From assembly GCA_012064385.1 (NCBI GenBank), contig QRDG01002534.1, positions 765,001-829,000 on the forward strand: a stretch of 64,000 bases of DNA, given 5' to 3'. This document shows, piece after piece, positions 11,217-20,391 of the stretch. The notes under the pieces were generated by a model. That model did not search any database. It worked only from the letters and a program-made list of their open reading frames with translations, and was not told the origin of the DNA. Both the position numbers and the translations under genes were made by a program. Each line of letters opens with the position of its first letter. The first letter of the stretch is position 1. Origin of the DNA: Puccinellia tenuiflora (Eukaryota > Streptophyta > Magnoliopsida > Poales > Poaceae).

Positions 11217-11507
11217 CTCGGCAAACAAAAACTCCTTTCCAACTTGATTCTGCGGCGGCAGAGACAACAACAGATTTTTGTGCCGCGGCAGGAGATCTGG
11301 TCGCGGAACTTCAACCTCTAGCAGCCTCCTCGCAAATCAATTCGACAGAACCAATCTGCACAAACAAAGCAATCTCCTCCCACAGCAGCCGCCCAACAGA
11401 TCAGCCTTGATGCAAAGGGATCACCACCAACAGCAGCCGCAAACCCCTCCAAGTCAACCGATCTAGATTAGATCGATCAACACAACCTCGCCGTGATCAA
11501 CCTGGTT

Positions 11508-11519
11508 GCTCTGATACCA
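11508..11519 (-). other. Primer-binding site, initiator-tRNA-Met type
   Basis: TGGTATCAGAGC on the minus strand lies two bases after the 5' LTR end, matching the standard plant initiator-Met tRNA primer site. Confidence 0.9.
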
Positions 11520-11521
11520 CA

Positions 11522-12296
11522 TGATAAAGATCAAAGGGGATGATCCTAAAGTTTTGCCCGATCTTTCACAGCGAGTAACCCGGATAGTAATTCTCCCAAT
11601 TTAACGATGAACGCAAACCTGGAGAAGAGGAACGAATCCAGCAAGCAACGTGATGAAGATCACCACGCCTCCAACCAAAGTACGACAATCCTTGATGAAC
11701 ACAAGAACCTCCGCAGCAATCTTTATTACAAACTGATAAACGGCATCGCCGTCCCCGGAGGGAAGCTTCACCAATGGAGCTCAAAGTCTATGGACTGTTT
11801 TTAATCTAAACTCAAAGCTAACCTCACCCTAGCCGCCGGCCCTAGCCTTTTATAGGAGTCCTAGGGCTGGGGAAACACTCAAACCGACTCAAACAGGGTT
11901 TGGTTCGACCCAAAAAGTGAATACAAACCGACCAAAACTGGTTCGGTCCAAATCTGGCGCGCAGGTCGGGTCCAGGCCGGGCTTAGGCCGGGGCTAGGCC
12001 GGGTCCAGGCCGGGCTTAGGCCGGGGCTAGGCCGGGCTGGGATTTGCATGACATGCAAACCGGCCTGGCCGGGCGGAGGCCGGGCTGAGGCCGGCCGCTT
12101 CGGGCACATGGCCGGCCTAGGCCGGGCTGAGGCCGGCCTCAGGCCGGGCTGCCTGGATTTCTTCGTCTCCCTTCTTTGCGCATTCCTCCCGCTCCTCCTC
12201 GCGCCATAGGTGACGTTGTACTCCAATTCTTGCCGCTCCTCTGGTCCTCCTCCAATGTGTGTGTTATCAACAACCTCCTCCGTCGTGCCCATATCA
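11522..12296 (-). repeat. 5' LTR of family A copy 2
   Basis: A 775-bp LTR matching 8918-9692. For the minus strand it carries a GGCC-rich U3, a TATAAAAG box (11847-11854) and an R-U5 shared with family A copy 1. Confidence 0.95.
11847..11854 (-). promoter_or_regulatory. Predicted TATA box of family A copy 2 5' LTR
   Basis: TATAAAAG on the minus strand is the best TATA match in the LTR, placed between the GGCC-rich U3 and the conserved R-U5 half. Confidence 0.6.
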
Positions 12297-12601
12297 GAGG
12301 GGCTTGTCAAGGGTCCTCTAGTTTGCTATTTCCATTTACGTGTGAGTGTGTGGGTGGAAAAGAAACGAGGATGATGGTGGTGTTTAGGATGTGGCCGCGG
12401 GGCAGGGCGTTGGAGGCGCTGAACCTGTCCTTCCGCACACTGATGGTCCTTGAGTAAGCCTCATGCAATGTAAAGGTCTAACCGCGCCCGCTCGCCGGCC
12501 TTCCCCGGAAGAGGGCCAATCAGGTGAGCCGGACGGTACCAATGGGTAAATTAGTACACCCCTGCAGGGTTTAATCTTTTCGAAAAGCCGTGTCCGCGGT
12601 T

Positions 12602-12825
12602 ATGGACGACTTGGGAATAGATGATAAGATCATAAAGAACCTTAACTTAATTGATATGGCAGCTAAAGGTTGCATAATCAACGTGTGTTAAAGGTTCATT
12701 TCCTCGAGGGTGATTCAAGGGGGTGGCTTGGTGGAGATGAGTTGTGGTTGGTTACAAAAGAGTACGATGAGAACCAAGATGAAAGTTTACTCTCTTACCC
12801 CTTTTATGAAAACTATTCTGAGTAG
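12602..12825 (+). other. Short conserved reading frame inside chromovirus LTR (copy 1, broken)
   Basis: This starts with MDDLGIDDK and continues in step with 24986-25168 of the other LTR copy. A one-base loss near 12675 breaks the frame; beyond it the alternative frame stays open to TAG at 12823-12825 with a coding-like acidic tail. The other copy is intact through the region broken here but ends earlier. I do not recognise the protein. Confidence 0.35.
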
Positions 12826-12993
12826 ACGATGCCATGGGTCAATCATGTTTTTAGTAATGAAAACTAGCTTTATGCAAAACAACTACTTATACAGCTTTAG
12901 AGCCTCCGTCAGCATTGGGCCTATATCGCCCTACTAAACTTGCGAGTACGTCGTACTCAGTCTCTCTTTGCTGCCTTTATGAATTTGTTTCAG

Positions 12994-13043
12994 AGGAGGA
13001 CGACACCGAGCAGCTAGGTGGTTTCTTCGTGGACGTCGACTAG
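12994..13043 (+). other. Exon-like segment 3 of putative spliced LTR frame (copy 1)
   Basis: It is preceded by the acceptor-like TTTGTTTCAG. Joined in phase to segment 2 it encodes EEDDTEQLGGFFVDVD and a TAG stop at 13041-13043. The second LTR copy keeps the boundary, length (50 bp) and frame at 25380-25429 with one residue change. Splicing is inferred only. Confidence 0.4.
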
Positions 13044-13483
13044 TAGTCCGGGGTTCCCAGGTGGCAGCTTGGGACCGTGGAACAAGCTGGCTTGGGTTAT
13101 GTTTATTGTAGGCCTCTTAGGCCATATATTTGGATCTTGTTGTATTAGACAACGCTACTTCGCTTCCGCCTGTTGTACTGATGGATCTGTGATCCCTTTT
13201 GTGTGTAATATTTGTATCTTTCTCATATATGAGTTGCTATATGAATCTTTGTGTCGTAGAGTCTGTAATGTGCCAGTTGTTCCACAAGTCTTGATCTCTT
13301 AACTATACATGATAGCTATGTCTGAGCTTATGGCATGATCGAAGTGTTGTGTGCCGATGATCCATTCCGAGCACACCTGCCAAAGGTTTTGGCCTGGGAT
13401 TGGTAAACCCAGTAACCTTCGATTGTGTAGCATGACCGGTTGCACAAAGCTTCACTGTATAGTTCTGGGGTCGGGGCGCTACA

Positions 13484-13839
13484 ACACGAGAGAGCCAGAG
13501 GATGACCGCAATCAGCTGGGACCAGACTTTCGTTTGTGAGGATCTCCCCGGAGAAGAATGGGATCTCCCGGGTCGCATTGTAGCAATACACTCGGGGCCA
13601 AGTGGACCCCCTCAGAAATATTGGATCGCTAAGTGGATGGCCTCTGAGTCATGTGGGTAAATAGCAAGAAGGTCTCCGCACCGGCGCCTCCAAAGCACCA
13701 GCCAGACGGACACGCCCTCCAGTGGCACCATAGCAACACTACTCAAAATCCGGAGATCAGCGACGATTCAATTCCGTCGAGGACGAGCTCCAAACGTTGC
13801 TCGGCTTCATCCGCGACGGTTTACGCGATGGAAAAAAGT
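13484..13839. other. Unassigned interval between chromovirus LTR and CACTA-like element
   Basis: This is about 356 bp after the LTR end. I see no protein domain, terminal repeat or target duplication that assigns it. Short open frames here look incidental. Confidence 0.5.
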
Positions 13840-14603
13840 CACTGATCGACTGTCACAGACGATTCTGTGATGGATTTGTTGCCACCAAAACGTCATGGGA
13901 TATGCGCGACGTTTAGTCAATCGTCGCAGGCAAGTGGATGACCCGGTATAAGGCCCAATAAGGCATGACGTTTTTTTGCCGTCGCGACCTTTGACATGTG
14001 GCAGAAAGCGTTTCCGACGACCGTTACCGCCGTTTGCTGACGTCACTTATTCACGACGAATTTTGTTCGTCGCACCCATGTGATGACATCATGGATGTCC
14101 TCGACGTTTTTATTTTTTTCGTCACACGGGCGCGATTCAGGGGACGCCACGGGGGATGTCCACAATGCTCCACGTGGCAGTGCAGTTGTGTCGAATTTCA
14201 TTTCGTCGCGGTGCAAATGATGACGTCATCAGAAAGCGCAACGTTTCTTTCTCCATCGCGGTTTCTATACAATCAGACGGCGACATCTGGACCAACCATA
14301 TGGTTCCATGTGTCTTTTCCCAACGATGAAATGTTCTTGTCACGCGTAGTTTGGTGATGTCACCGATTCGGTTTCATCGTGGTTCAAATGGCCATTTCGG
14401 CGGTCGAGAGTCGAGACAAATGTAAAATTGTAGCCCTACTAGTTGTCACAGCACAACACATGCAGCAAATACATAAATCCGGAACATAAATAGGCTATCT
14501 TCTACAGTTCACCAGACAACAAGTGGTTGACCAGCAGAGGCAGCAAAATACAGTTTGAGACTCACGAAGGCCACCAAGAAGCCTCACGAAGACATACCAA
14601 GGG

Positions 14604-15008
14604 CTACTCAGCTCCACCTCTGGAAGGACCTTTAGCCAACGTCTGCTCAACAATGGTAATGTAGGATAGTTGACGCTTCTTCATATCTTCTTGTTCATTC
14701 ATCATGCGGTGCAATTCTTGTTGACATTGGATCCTTTCTACATCGGCTTGTTCCTTCGCCTGCTTCAACTCATCAACTACAGACTGCAGTTCCTGCCTCC
14801 CTTTTCTCTCAGAATCAAGTTGAAGCTCAAGTTGAGGCTTTGTTGCTCTTGTACGGCTTGTTATCACACCTATGGTCTTCAGGAAATTAGGCTTTCGATT
14901 GCCCATACACAACACGTCTGCGACAGCTTCAGCAGCAGAAAGAGGTTCCTTGACAGCGCCGACACCATCCACTGAAGTGGGTGGTGCCATCCTCTTTTCC
15001 ATTTCAGC
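14604..15008 (-). CDS. CACTA accessory transposase-like gene, last exon (coiled-coil tail)
   Basis: The acceptor TTTATAG|GCTGAAATGG at 15009-15010 opens the exon, which runs to a stop at 14604. It encodes about 134 residues with a heptad-rich region (ELQLDSERKGRQELQSVVDE onward), a likely coiled coil of the kind found at the C-terminus of Ptta/En/Spm-family proteins. It joins in phase 0 to the exon at 15550-15720. The long intron between (15009-15549) has imperfect repeats around AGCAGATGACAAGCATG that explain the open minus-strand frame seen there. Confidence 0.6.
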   Translation of the reverse strand, partial: AEMEKRMAPPTSVDGVGAVKEPLSAAEAVADVLCMGNRKPNFLKTIGVITSRTRATKPQLELQLDSERKGRQELQSVVDELKQAKEQADVERIQCQQELHRMMNEQEDMKKRQLSYITIVEQTLAKGPSRGGAE

Positions 15009-15549
15009 CTATAAAGCATGTAAAAGCATAAGATGAAATAGCAGCTGAACTAGCTTGTAAGGAACATTGATATGAAATAGCAGATGACAAGCATGCATGT
15101 AAGGAACATGGATGAAAAATAGCAGACAACAAGCTTCTACAGAACATAGATTTTCAGCACGTATGTACATGACTAGCAGATGACAAGCATGTACAAAACA
15201 TAGTTGGAAACCATGCTGAAATGACAAGGGATGAAGTGCAGATTTTAACAGACATATCTGGTGATGCTGAAATGACAAGGGATCTGCATGTACAAGCATA
15301 GATGCAACAGCAGCTAAACTAGCTTGTAAGGAACAGAGATGAAAAGAAAACAGATGACAGGCATGTGAGGAAACATAGCTGAAAATAGCACAGGCATGTG
15401 AGGAACATAGCTGAAAATAGCAGACGATAAGCATGTAGAGAACATAGACGAAGATAGCAGATCACAAGGATAGATGAACTAGCAGATGACAAATTCTATT
15501 GAGATAAATTGATCAGAAATAGAGATGTACATAATTCTGGGGGACTTAC

Positions 15550-15720
15550 AATTGCTCTTTTAACACGCGAACTGAATCCATGCATATTGCTTTTGTGTGT
15601 AGCTTTGAACAATTGGAAGGCGTCTTCCCCCATGTCGCAGCAAACCTCGTAGCTATGAGAACCTGTGGCAGAAGGGAACTGGATGACATGTCTGCTTCTA
15701 GTGGCTTTCAGACAAGCCAC
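15550..15720 (-). CDS. CACTA accessory transposase-like gene, internal exon
   Basis: Bounded by acceptor TGTAG|GTGGCTTG (15721-15722) and consensus donor ATT|GTAAGT (15548-15549). It is exactly 57 codons, VACLKATRSRH to SSRVKRAI, in phase with the flanking exons. The content fits the conserved middle of Transposase_24-type proteins. Assignment is by recognition of the family pattern, without a database search. Confidence 0.6.
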
Positions 15721-15804
15721 CTACAGGAACAGAGAGCATGAACAGATTAACAACAGTCTAGATTATAGAATTGATGGCAAGGCTGAGTGAAAAAAAAACA
15801 CGAC

Positions 15805-16241
15805 CTGTTTCTGGGGTGTGGACCAGTTATCGATTAACTTGCACCAATCTGCTTCGCTCATGTGTCCCACTTCACGAGGAGGTGTACGTACAACCATAGA
15901 CTTGTCTTGAACAGCGTAAAAAAAATTGCTCTTCAGGAAATGGCGTCTTTCTCTTGTACGGTTCTTGAGATTCATTATAAGAGATCCATGAATCCAGGGG
16001 TCTTTGAGGTTCAAAACAAATCTTCCAGACACATGGCTGGCGTAGGCAGAAAATATGTCGCCCCTTTCTTTGTAATCTTTCCAATGGGGGAAGATAGGGA
16101 CAACGTCCCTCACAGCTACCGAACACGCTGAAGCATACCTGGAAGCAATCTTTGGGTCCACTGGCCTTGTCTTTCTAGCAGGAATAACAATTCTGATCCT
16201 CTCTCGTTTGCACAACGTGTCCGGTGGGACACCTCGGTCAT
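15805..16241 (-). CDS. CACTA accessory transposase-like gene, exon with conserved core
   Basis: Acceptor TTTGTAG|ATGACC (16242-16243) and donor AAACAG|GTCGTG (15803-15804) delimit about 146 codons. The protein contains RGVPPDTLCKRERIRIVIPA, the PIFPHWKDYKE motif and the WCKLIDNWSTPQKQ motif. This order is familiar from plant En/Spm-type accessory proteins, which bind element ends or assist the transposase. The downstream exon follows in the same phase. Confidence 0.65.
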
Positions 16242-16331
16242 CTACAAAAAAAGGGGCCTTGCTAGAGTTAGTGTTCTGCATTTTGGATTTCCTTCTATAA
16301 ATACACCCTACCAATTCAATCAACATGTTAC

Positions 16332-16940
16332 CTTCATGGCCCCAGTGATGCCGATCTTCAGTCCATTGATCAGAAACTGATCCCTCGCAGCGGGCACCTT
16401 GCTCCTCGACTTGGGAACCTTTCCCTTCGGCTTGGGAACCTGTCAGCTCGCCATGGGGAGGTGCCTGCTCACATGGGGGGCTGCCTCCTTGTGTTGGGCA
16501 GCTTCCAGCTGGCCATGGGCAACTGCTTGCTCGCGTTGGGGGGCTGCCTCCTCGCGGTGGTCAGCTGCCTCCTTGTGTTGGGCAGCTTCCAGCTGGCCAT
16601 GGGCAACTGCTTGCTCGCCTTGGGCAGCTTCCTGCTCGACTTGAGGAGCTGCCTCCTCGGCTTGGACCACTGGCCGCTTGAGTTTGGCATCTACCTTCTT
16701 GGCTTGGTGGGCTGGTAGCTTCCCGGGATATCAGAAGCTGCAGGATTAGTCTCGCGATGTGCAGCCCTTGTTGCTCGTGGCGATGCGACTGCAGGTACTG
16801 CTGGTGGAGTCCGTTTGGTCTTTTTCTTTACTTCCGGAGTCTCAGGTGTTGTGCAGTCAACTATAACCGCATTGACGCGCTTGCGGTTGCAAACTGCACT
16901 AGGTTTTGTTTGTTTTTCTAACATGAATAAAGAGCTCAAA
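16332..16940 (-). pseudogene. CACTA accessory transposase-like gene, repetitive 5' exon (frame disrupted)
   Basis: The donor is AAG|GTAACA (16330-16331). Upstream the minus strand encodes Q/E/A-rich repeats (QLEAAQHKEAA and HREEAAPQREQ units, about 16440-16650), preceded by a basic, proline-rich stretch beginning MLEKQTKPSAVCNRKRVN (about 16922 down). The two stretches lie in different frames, so either a frameshift or an unseen intron separates them near 16725. Low-complexity N-terminal parts are common in this family. Confidence 0.45.
16440..16650. repeat. Imperfect tandem repeat within CACTA gene
   Basis: GGGCAGCTTCCAGCTGGCCA and GGCAACTGCTTGCTCGC recur in order, with two long unit copies near 16496 and 16578 and a partial one at 16437. 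They give Q/A/E repeats on the minus strand. Confidence 0.8.
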
Positions 16941-17284
16941 GTTAGCTACAGACATAACACTTGCTAATAACCTATTACAGTTACAGCTACAAAAGTAAGC
17001 TACTCACTTCGGGGGTTCTTCAATGGGGTGTATTTTATGTTCTGAAATATATGAATGGTATTGATTGTTCAGTAGTACTGATGATGTAACATACATATAT
17101 GAGTAATCTAATATGCGGACCTAAGACTGATAGGATTGCAAAACTGATCTTAAGCCTAATACTAGCTGGAAAATAAGCAAACTTTGACCATAGGAACTCA
17201 TCGAGCAGAAGCGCAGAAAGAGACAATTAAACAAACATGTACAACCCTTTTTCTTACTACTTTCAATGGAGGGAACCATTTCTC

Positions 17285-17745
17285 GTGGCCTGGACAACGA
17301 GGTGGAAGATCTTGGCGGCGACCTGGACGGCGAGGTGGAAGATCTTGACGGGTACCTGGAAGTCGAGGTGGCAGATCTTGGCGGCGACCTGGACGGCGAG
17401 GAGGAAGAACTTGACGGCTACCTGGACGGCGAGGAGGAAGATCTTCACGGCGACCTGGACGGCGAGGAGGAAGAACTTGACGGCTAACTAGACAGTGAGG
17501 TGGCAGATCTTGACGGCGACCTAGACGGCGAGGAGGAAGATCTTGGCGGCGACCTGGACGGCGAGGTGGCAGATCTTGGCGGCGACCTGGACGGCGAGGT
17601 GGAAGATTTTGGCGGCGACCTGGACGGCGAGGTGGCAGATCTTGGCGGCGACCAGGACGGCGAGGTGGCAGATCTTGACGACGACCTGGACGACGAGGTG
17701 GAAGATCTTGACGGCGACCTGGATGACGAGGTGGAAGACCGGGAA
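17285..17745. repeat. 33-bp minisatellite, about 14 units, in CACTA 5' region
   Basis: The unit contains GATCTTGGCGGCGACCTGGA followed by CGGCGAGGTGGAA. The period of 33 is a multiple of three, so most frames stay open: DLGGDLDGEVE on plus, PPRRPGRRQDL on minus. Units vary at a few positions (gag/gtg, ggc/gac) and one contains a TAA. The long frames over this block are explained by the repeat. Confidence 0.9.
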
Positions 17746-18090
17746 GGGTAGCTACACTTCGGGTTGTTAGACCGCGAAGGCGAGCTACAGGACGAGGTGG
17801 AAGACCGGGACGGCAGGCTACACCGCGAGGTGAAGATAGGGTCGACGGTGAGCTATAGGGTTTGGGAGGAAAGGAAATGAAATGTGGGGCGAGAGAAGAG
17901 GGGAAAAGTCGATACGGAGGGTTTTGAGGGAAGGGAAATTTCGGCGAGGGGGTTCGAAAATTTGTTCGCGTGGGACTCACGCTAAAGTTGGATCGAAAAT
18001 TTGGGTGGGCGGCGCGAAATTTGGTGGGTGGGCGGGAAACATTGCTGGCCGTCCGATGGATGATGGATGGCTTAAACAAATTGACTATTT

Positions 18091-18506
18091 ATGAAATTAG
18101 TTATTAAGGGACCATGTGAATCAATCTATAAATTATAGACCAATTTCTAAAAAAATCAATTGAGAAAAATTGAGAAAAACCAAAATTGCGACCTGGATGG
18201 CTTAATGGTTGGATTCCGACGCTCTGAAGCCCCCGCTTCGGGCGAAACCCTATAACCAGTTGATCGGAAGTCAATCGTATCGTCTACCCATTTGATCGGC
18301 ATCGAGAGGGGGTAGACCAATGGGATTGTATCCTTGGTTGTGTTAGTGTAGGACATAGGAACATATGAATCCAAGTTTTCCTCCGGTTTGCCGAAAGTGG
18401 GAGTTTTGAGTTGTGAGTGCAAAACCTTCTCCTCCGGAGTAGGTGTCGTCTGTGAAGCGTGTCACACTTTGCAGTTTGATACTTCATATTTAAACCTCCC
18501 ACCACT
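18091..18506. other. Unassigned interval before second chromovirus LTR
   Basis: This is about 416 bp with no recognisable domain or terminal repeat. It may include the lost end of the CACTA-like element. It ends ACCAC before the LTR start at 18507. Confidence 0.5.
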
Positions 18507-19369
18507 ATAACAGCCCCAACTTGGTAATGAAAAATACGAAGAATTTTTCCACTTTTTGCATCCTTGTTTGCATCATGGCATGCATATGAAAATTGCTATC
18601 TCTAAACTAACCAAATATGCAAACAACTTAATGGGGAAGCAAAACTTCCCAAACATCCAAACAAATACAATTGCTCAACTTGTCAACCAACTCACTCTTG
18701 GACTTCCAAATTGTTTAGGAAGTTCCAATTTGCTTTCTATCACCAATTCTCAACTTCCAAATAATTGTCAAATAAGAAATAAATTGAGGATTCAAATTGG
18801 CGTAATTCAACTTCCTGCTTTTGAAACCAAGTTAGACACTCCAAAAATTCAAACTAAAATCATGGGGAGCTTCAATGTTATTGTTAGAGCCTCCATGAAT
18901 TTTTTTCAGTATTTTTGGAAATGTTTAAGTGCTTCAATTAAATACAATTTGAAAATTGTCAAAAATACTTTTAATTACAAGCTGTGAACAAATGTTGGCC
19001 AAAACATTTTATTTTGCCTCGCCAATTTTTGTGGAGCACCTAAAGGTTAGGTGGAGCCCACATGAATTTTTGTAGAATTTCTTACAATGTTTAATTGCCC
19101 TAATTAAATCCCTAAAAAGTGCCTCTGGACCTTTTTGCAATTTATTTAAAAGTGGCCAGGGGTTTTTCGCGAATTTTTCCCTCTCTCCTCCACAGTGGCC
19201 GGCGGCACTGGCGCCATGCCGCCCTGCCCCGCGCTCCACCTGCTCCCCCTGGAGGGCAAGAAGGCGCCCACGACGCCCTGGACGCCACCTGCCCCTTTTT
19301 CCCCTTTCCCCTGCTCCCGTTCCTCCCTCCGCTTTAGCTCGCGACGCCGCCGAGCTCGAGCTCGCTTCC

Positions 19370-19889
19370 TGATGAGGGCATCGTGCTGGGCATTGTGATG
19401 GTCGGTTGACACTCTAGGACAGGCTATTAAAACGCATGTAATTTGTCTAAGGTTGTGTTAAATTGGGCCTGCGTGCCACTTGTGTTTGGGCTGAACCTAT
19501 AACAGGTCGGTTTTGTATTGAGTCCAAGTCCAACTAGGTCGGTACTGTAGCTACAGTACCGCGCTACAGTACGCCCCACCTCATTCATATAAGGGGCTGA
19601 GCGCATTAGGGTTGGGGAGTTTTTAGCTTAAGTTGAATTTTTGAGATAAAAGTTACACCAGAAAAGTCCCAATGTTTGGGGGCGCATATGCTTGTGTTTG
19701 CTTGCTGATCTTCAAGATCTGATTTGGTACCATGCGTGGGAGTTGATCCTGATCAGTTCCAACGTGGGGAATCGAAGAGGGTTCATTTTAATCTATCTCG
19801 GAACCTCTTTGTTTGTTATCTTGTTGCTGTTGTTGATCGCCGTGAAAGATCGGGCCTAAAAACCCTTTGGATCACGTTGATCCGTATCA
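19370..19889 (+). repeat. 5' LTR of family B element
   Basis: 520 bp, TGATGAGGGC to CCGTATCA. It carries ACTGTAGCTACAGT and CCGCGCTACAGTAC boxes (about 19543-19572) just upstream of a TATAAGG box. Confidence 0.95.
19588..19594 (+). promoter_or_regulatory. Predicted TATA box of family B 5' LTR
   Basis: TATAAGG lies about 20-40 bp after the paired GGTACTGTAGC-type boxes. The same arrangement occurs on the minus strand of family A copy 1. Confidence 0.55.
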
Positions 19890-19892
19890 TCT

Positions 19893-19902
19893 TGGTATCA
19901 GA
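19893..19902 (+). other. Primer-binding site, initiator-tRNA-Met type
   Basis: TGGTATCAGA follows the 5' LTR after three bases, then TTCG instead of the usual GC. It matches the first ten bases of the plant initiator-Met primer site. Confidence 0.8.
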
Positions 19903-20391
19903 TTCGTCGGGTTTCTCACGGCGAAATTTGGTGTTGAGATCAGTTTGTTTTGCTTGTGAAGTTTGGCTGCCGGAGGTGTGAAGCCAAAACACCGGTGTTG
20001 ATTGTTTTGTTGAGTTTGAGAAAGAAGAGGAGGTCAGATCGGCGCAACGCAGTCCAGTTTCCTGCCGCGACACGGTTTCGGTCGTTTTTCTCTGCCGCGA
20101 CACCGAGTTGAGTTCAGTTTCCTGCCGTGAGTCGGATTCCTGCCGCGACACGGTTTCGGCGAGTTTTTCCTGCCGCGACACGGCTTCGGACAGATTTAGA
20201 CAGTTTTGGTAAAACGGGCATAACTTTTGCATCCGAAGTCCATTTTCGACGTTCAACCTATGAAACTGCTCAGGGGAAAAATTTCTATCCATCCAAGTTC
20301 GTTTCGGTGAAAAAAAAAAGAGGCGGAAAGACACGCTGGATTCGATCAACTATTTCGGAATACTGCAAGTTTTTTCTGCTGTTTGCACAAG

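Larger units (their letters stand above)
8918..12296 (-). mobile_element. Complete non-autonomous LTR retrotransposon, family A copy 2
   Basis: The element is 3379 bp with two 775-bp LTRs (8918-9692 and 11522-12296) that appear identical wherever I compared them, flanked by GAGGG at 8913-8917 and 12297-12301. On the minus strand the order is 5' LTR, PBS (11508-11519), leader, a gag-protease frame (9912-11216), a spacer, PPT (9693-9706) and 3' LTR. There is no reverse transcriptase, RNase H or integrase, so it would need these supplied by another element. The near-identical LTRs suggest a recent insertion. It sits in the chromovirus LTR, and the equivalent site in the second LTR copy (about 24676) is empty. 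Confidence 0.95.
2257..13483 (+). repeat. Chromovirus 3' LTR, split by two insertions
   Basis: The LTR starts TGTAATAGCCCCAG and ends GGGGCGCTACA. Removing the solo LTR (4773-8756), the family A element (8918-12296) and one copy of each duplication leaves about 3.85 kb. It aligns from end to end with the LTR at 18507-25728, which is uninterrupted at both of these insertion sites and so serves as an empty-site control. It contains a GC-rich segment (about 2930-3345), a GGCCGG-rich block, AT-rich stretches, and the short conserved exon-like segments listed separately. No target duplication can be checked because the 5' half of the element is outside the window. Confidence 0.85.
13840..18090 (-). 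mobile_element. Degenerate CACTA-type (En/Spm) DNA transposon, approximate limits
   Basis: The assignment rests on a minus-strand spliced gene like the plant Ptta/En/Spm accessory transposase (14604-16332). At the left it has a subterminal zone (13840-14440) rich in short CGTCG/CGACG and TTCGTCGC units, typical of CACTA ends. At the right (17840-18080) it has a GC/AT-alternating leader like that of grass CACTA elements. A CACTGATCGACTG start at 13840 is a weak candidate terminus, and I found no matching right terminal repeat, so the right edge is a guess. No DDE transposase core is visible, so the element is non-autonomous or deleted. Confidence 0.55.

Noticed and set aside
15009..15434. 141-codon minus-strand frame with repeated SHAC/ACHLL
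   Set aside because: It lies in the intron of the CACTA gene and comes from imperfect AGCAGATGACAAGCATG-type repeats.
14604..16940. A host gene with four exons
   Set aside because: The protein pattern and the subterminal repeats fit a CACTA accessory transposase, so it is annotated as transposon-borne.
17285..17745. Regular repeats as a CRISPR array
   Set aside because: The units are contiguous with no unique spacers, and the context is a plant transposon.
17198..18079. 293-codon minus-strand frame with PPRRPGRRQDL repeats as a protein gene
   Set aside because: It is generated by the 33-bp minisatellite, whose period is a multiple of three; the opposite strand is equally open and no domain is present.
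18185..18270. A tRNA gene around GGCTTAATGGTTGGATTCCG
   Set aside because: I could not fold a cloverleaf with plausible A and B boxes and acceptor stem.
18250..18280. CAGTTGATCGG as the matching right terminal repeat of the CACTA-like element
   Set aside because: Only a partial match to the complement of CACTGATCGACTG, with no CACTA-type end and no 3-bp duplication.
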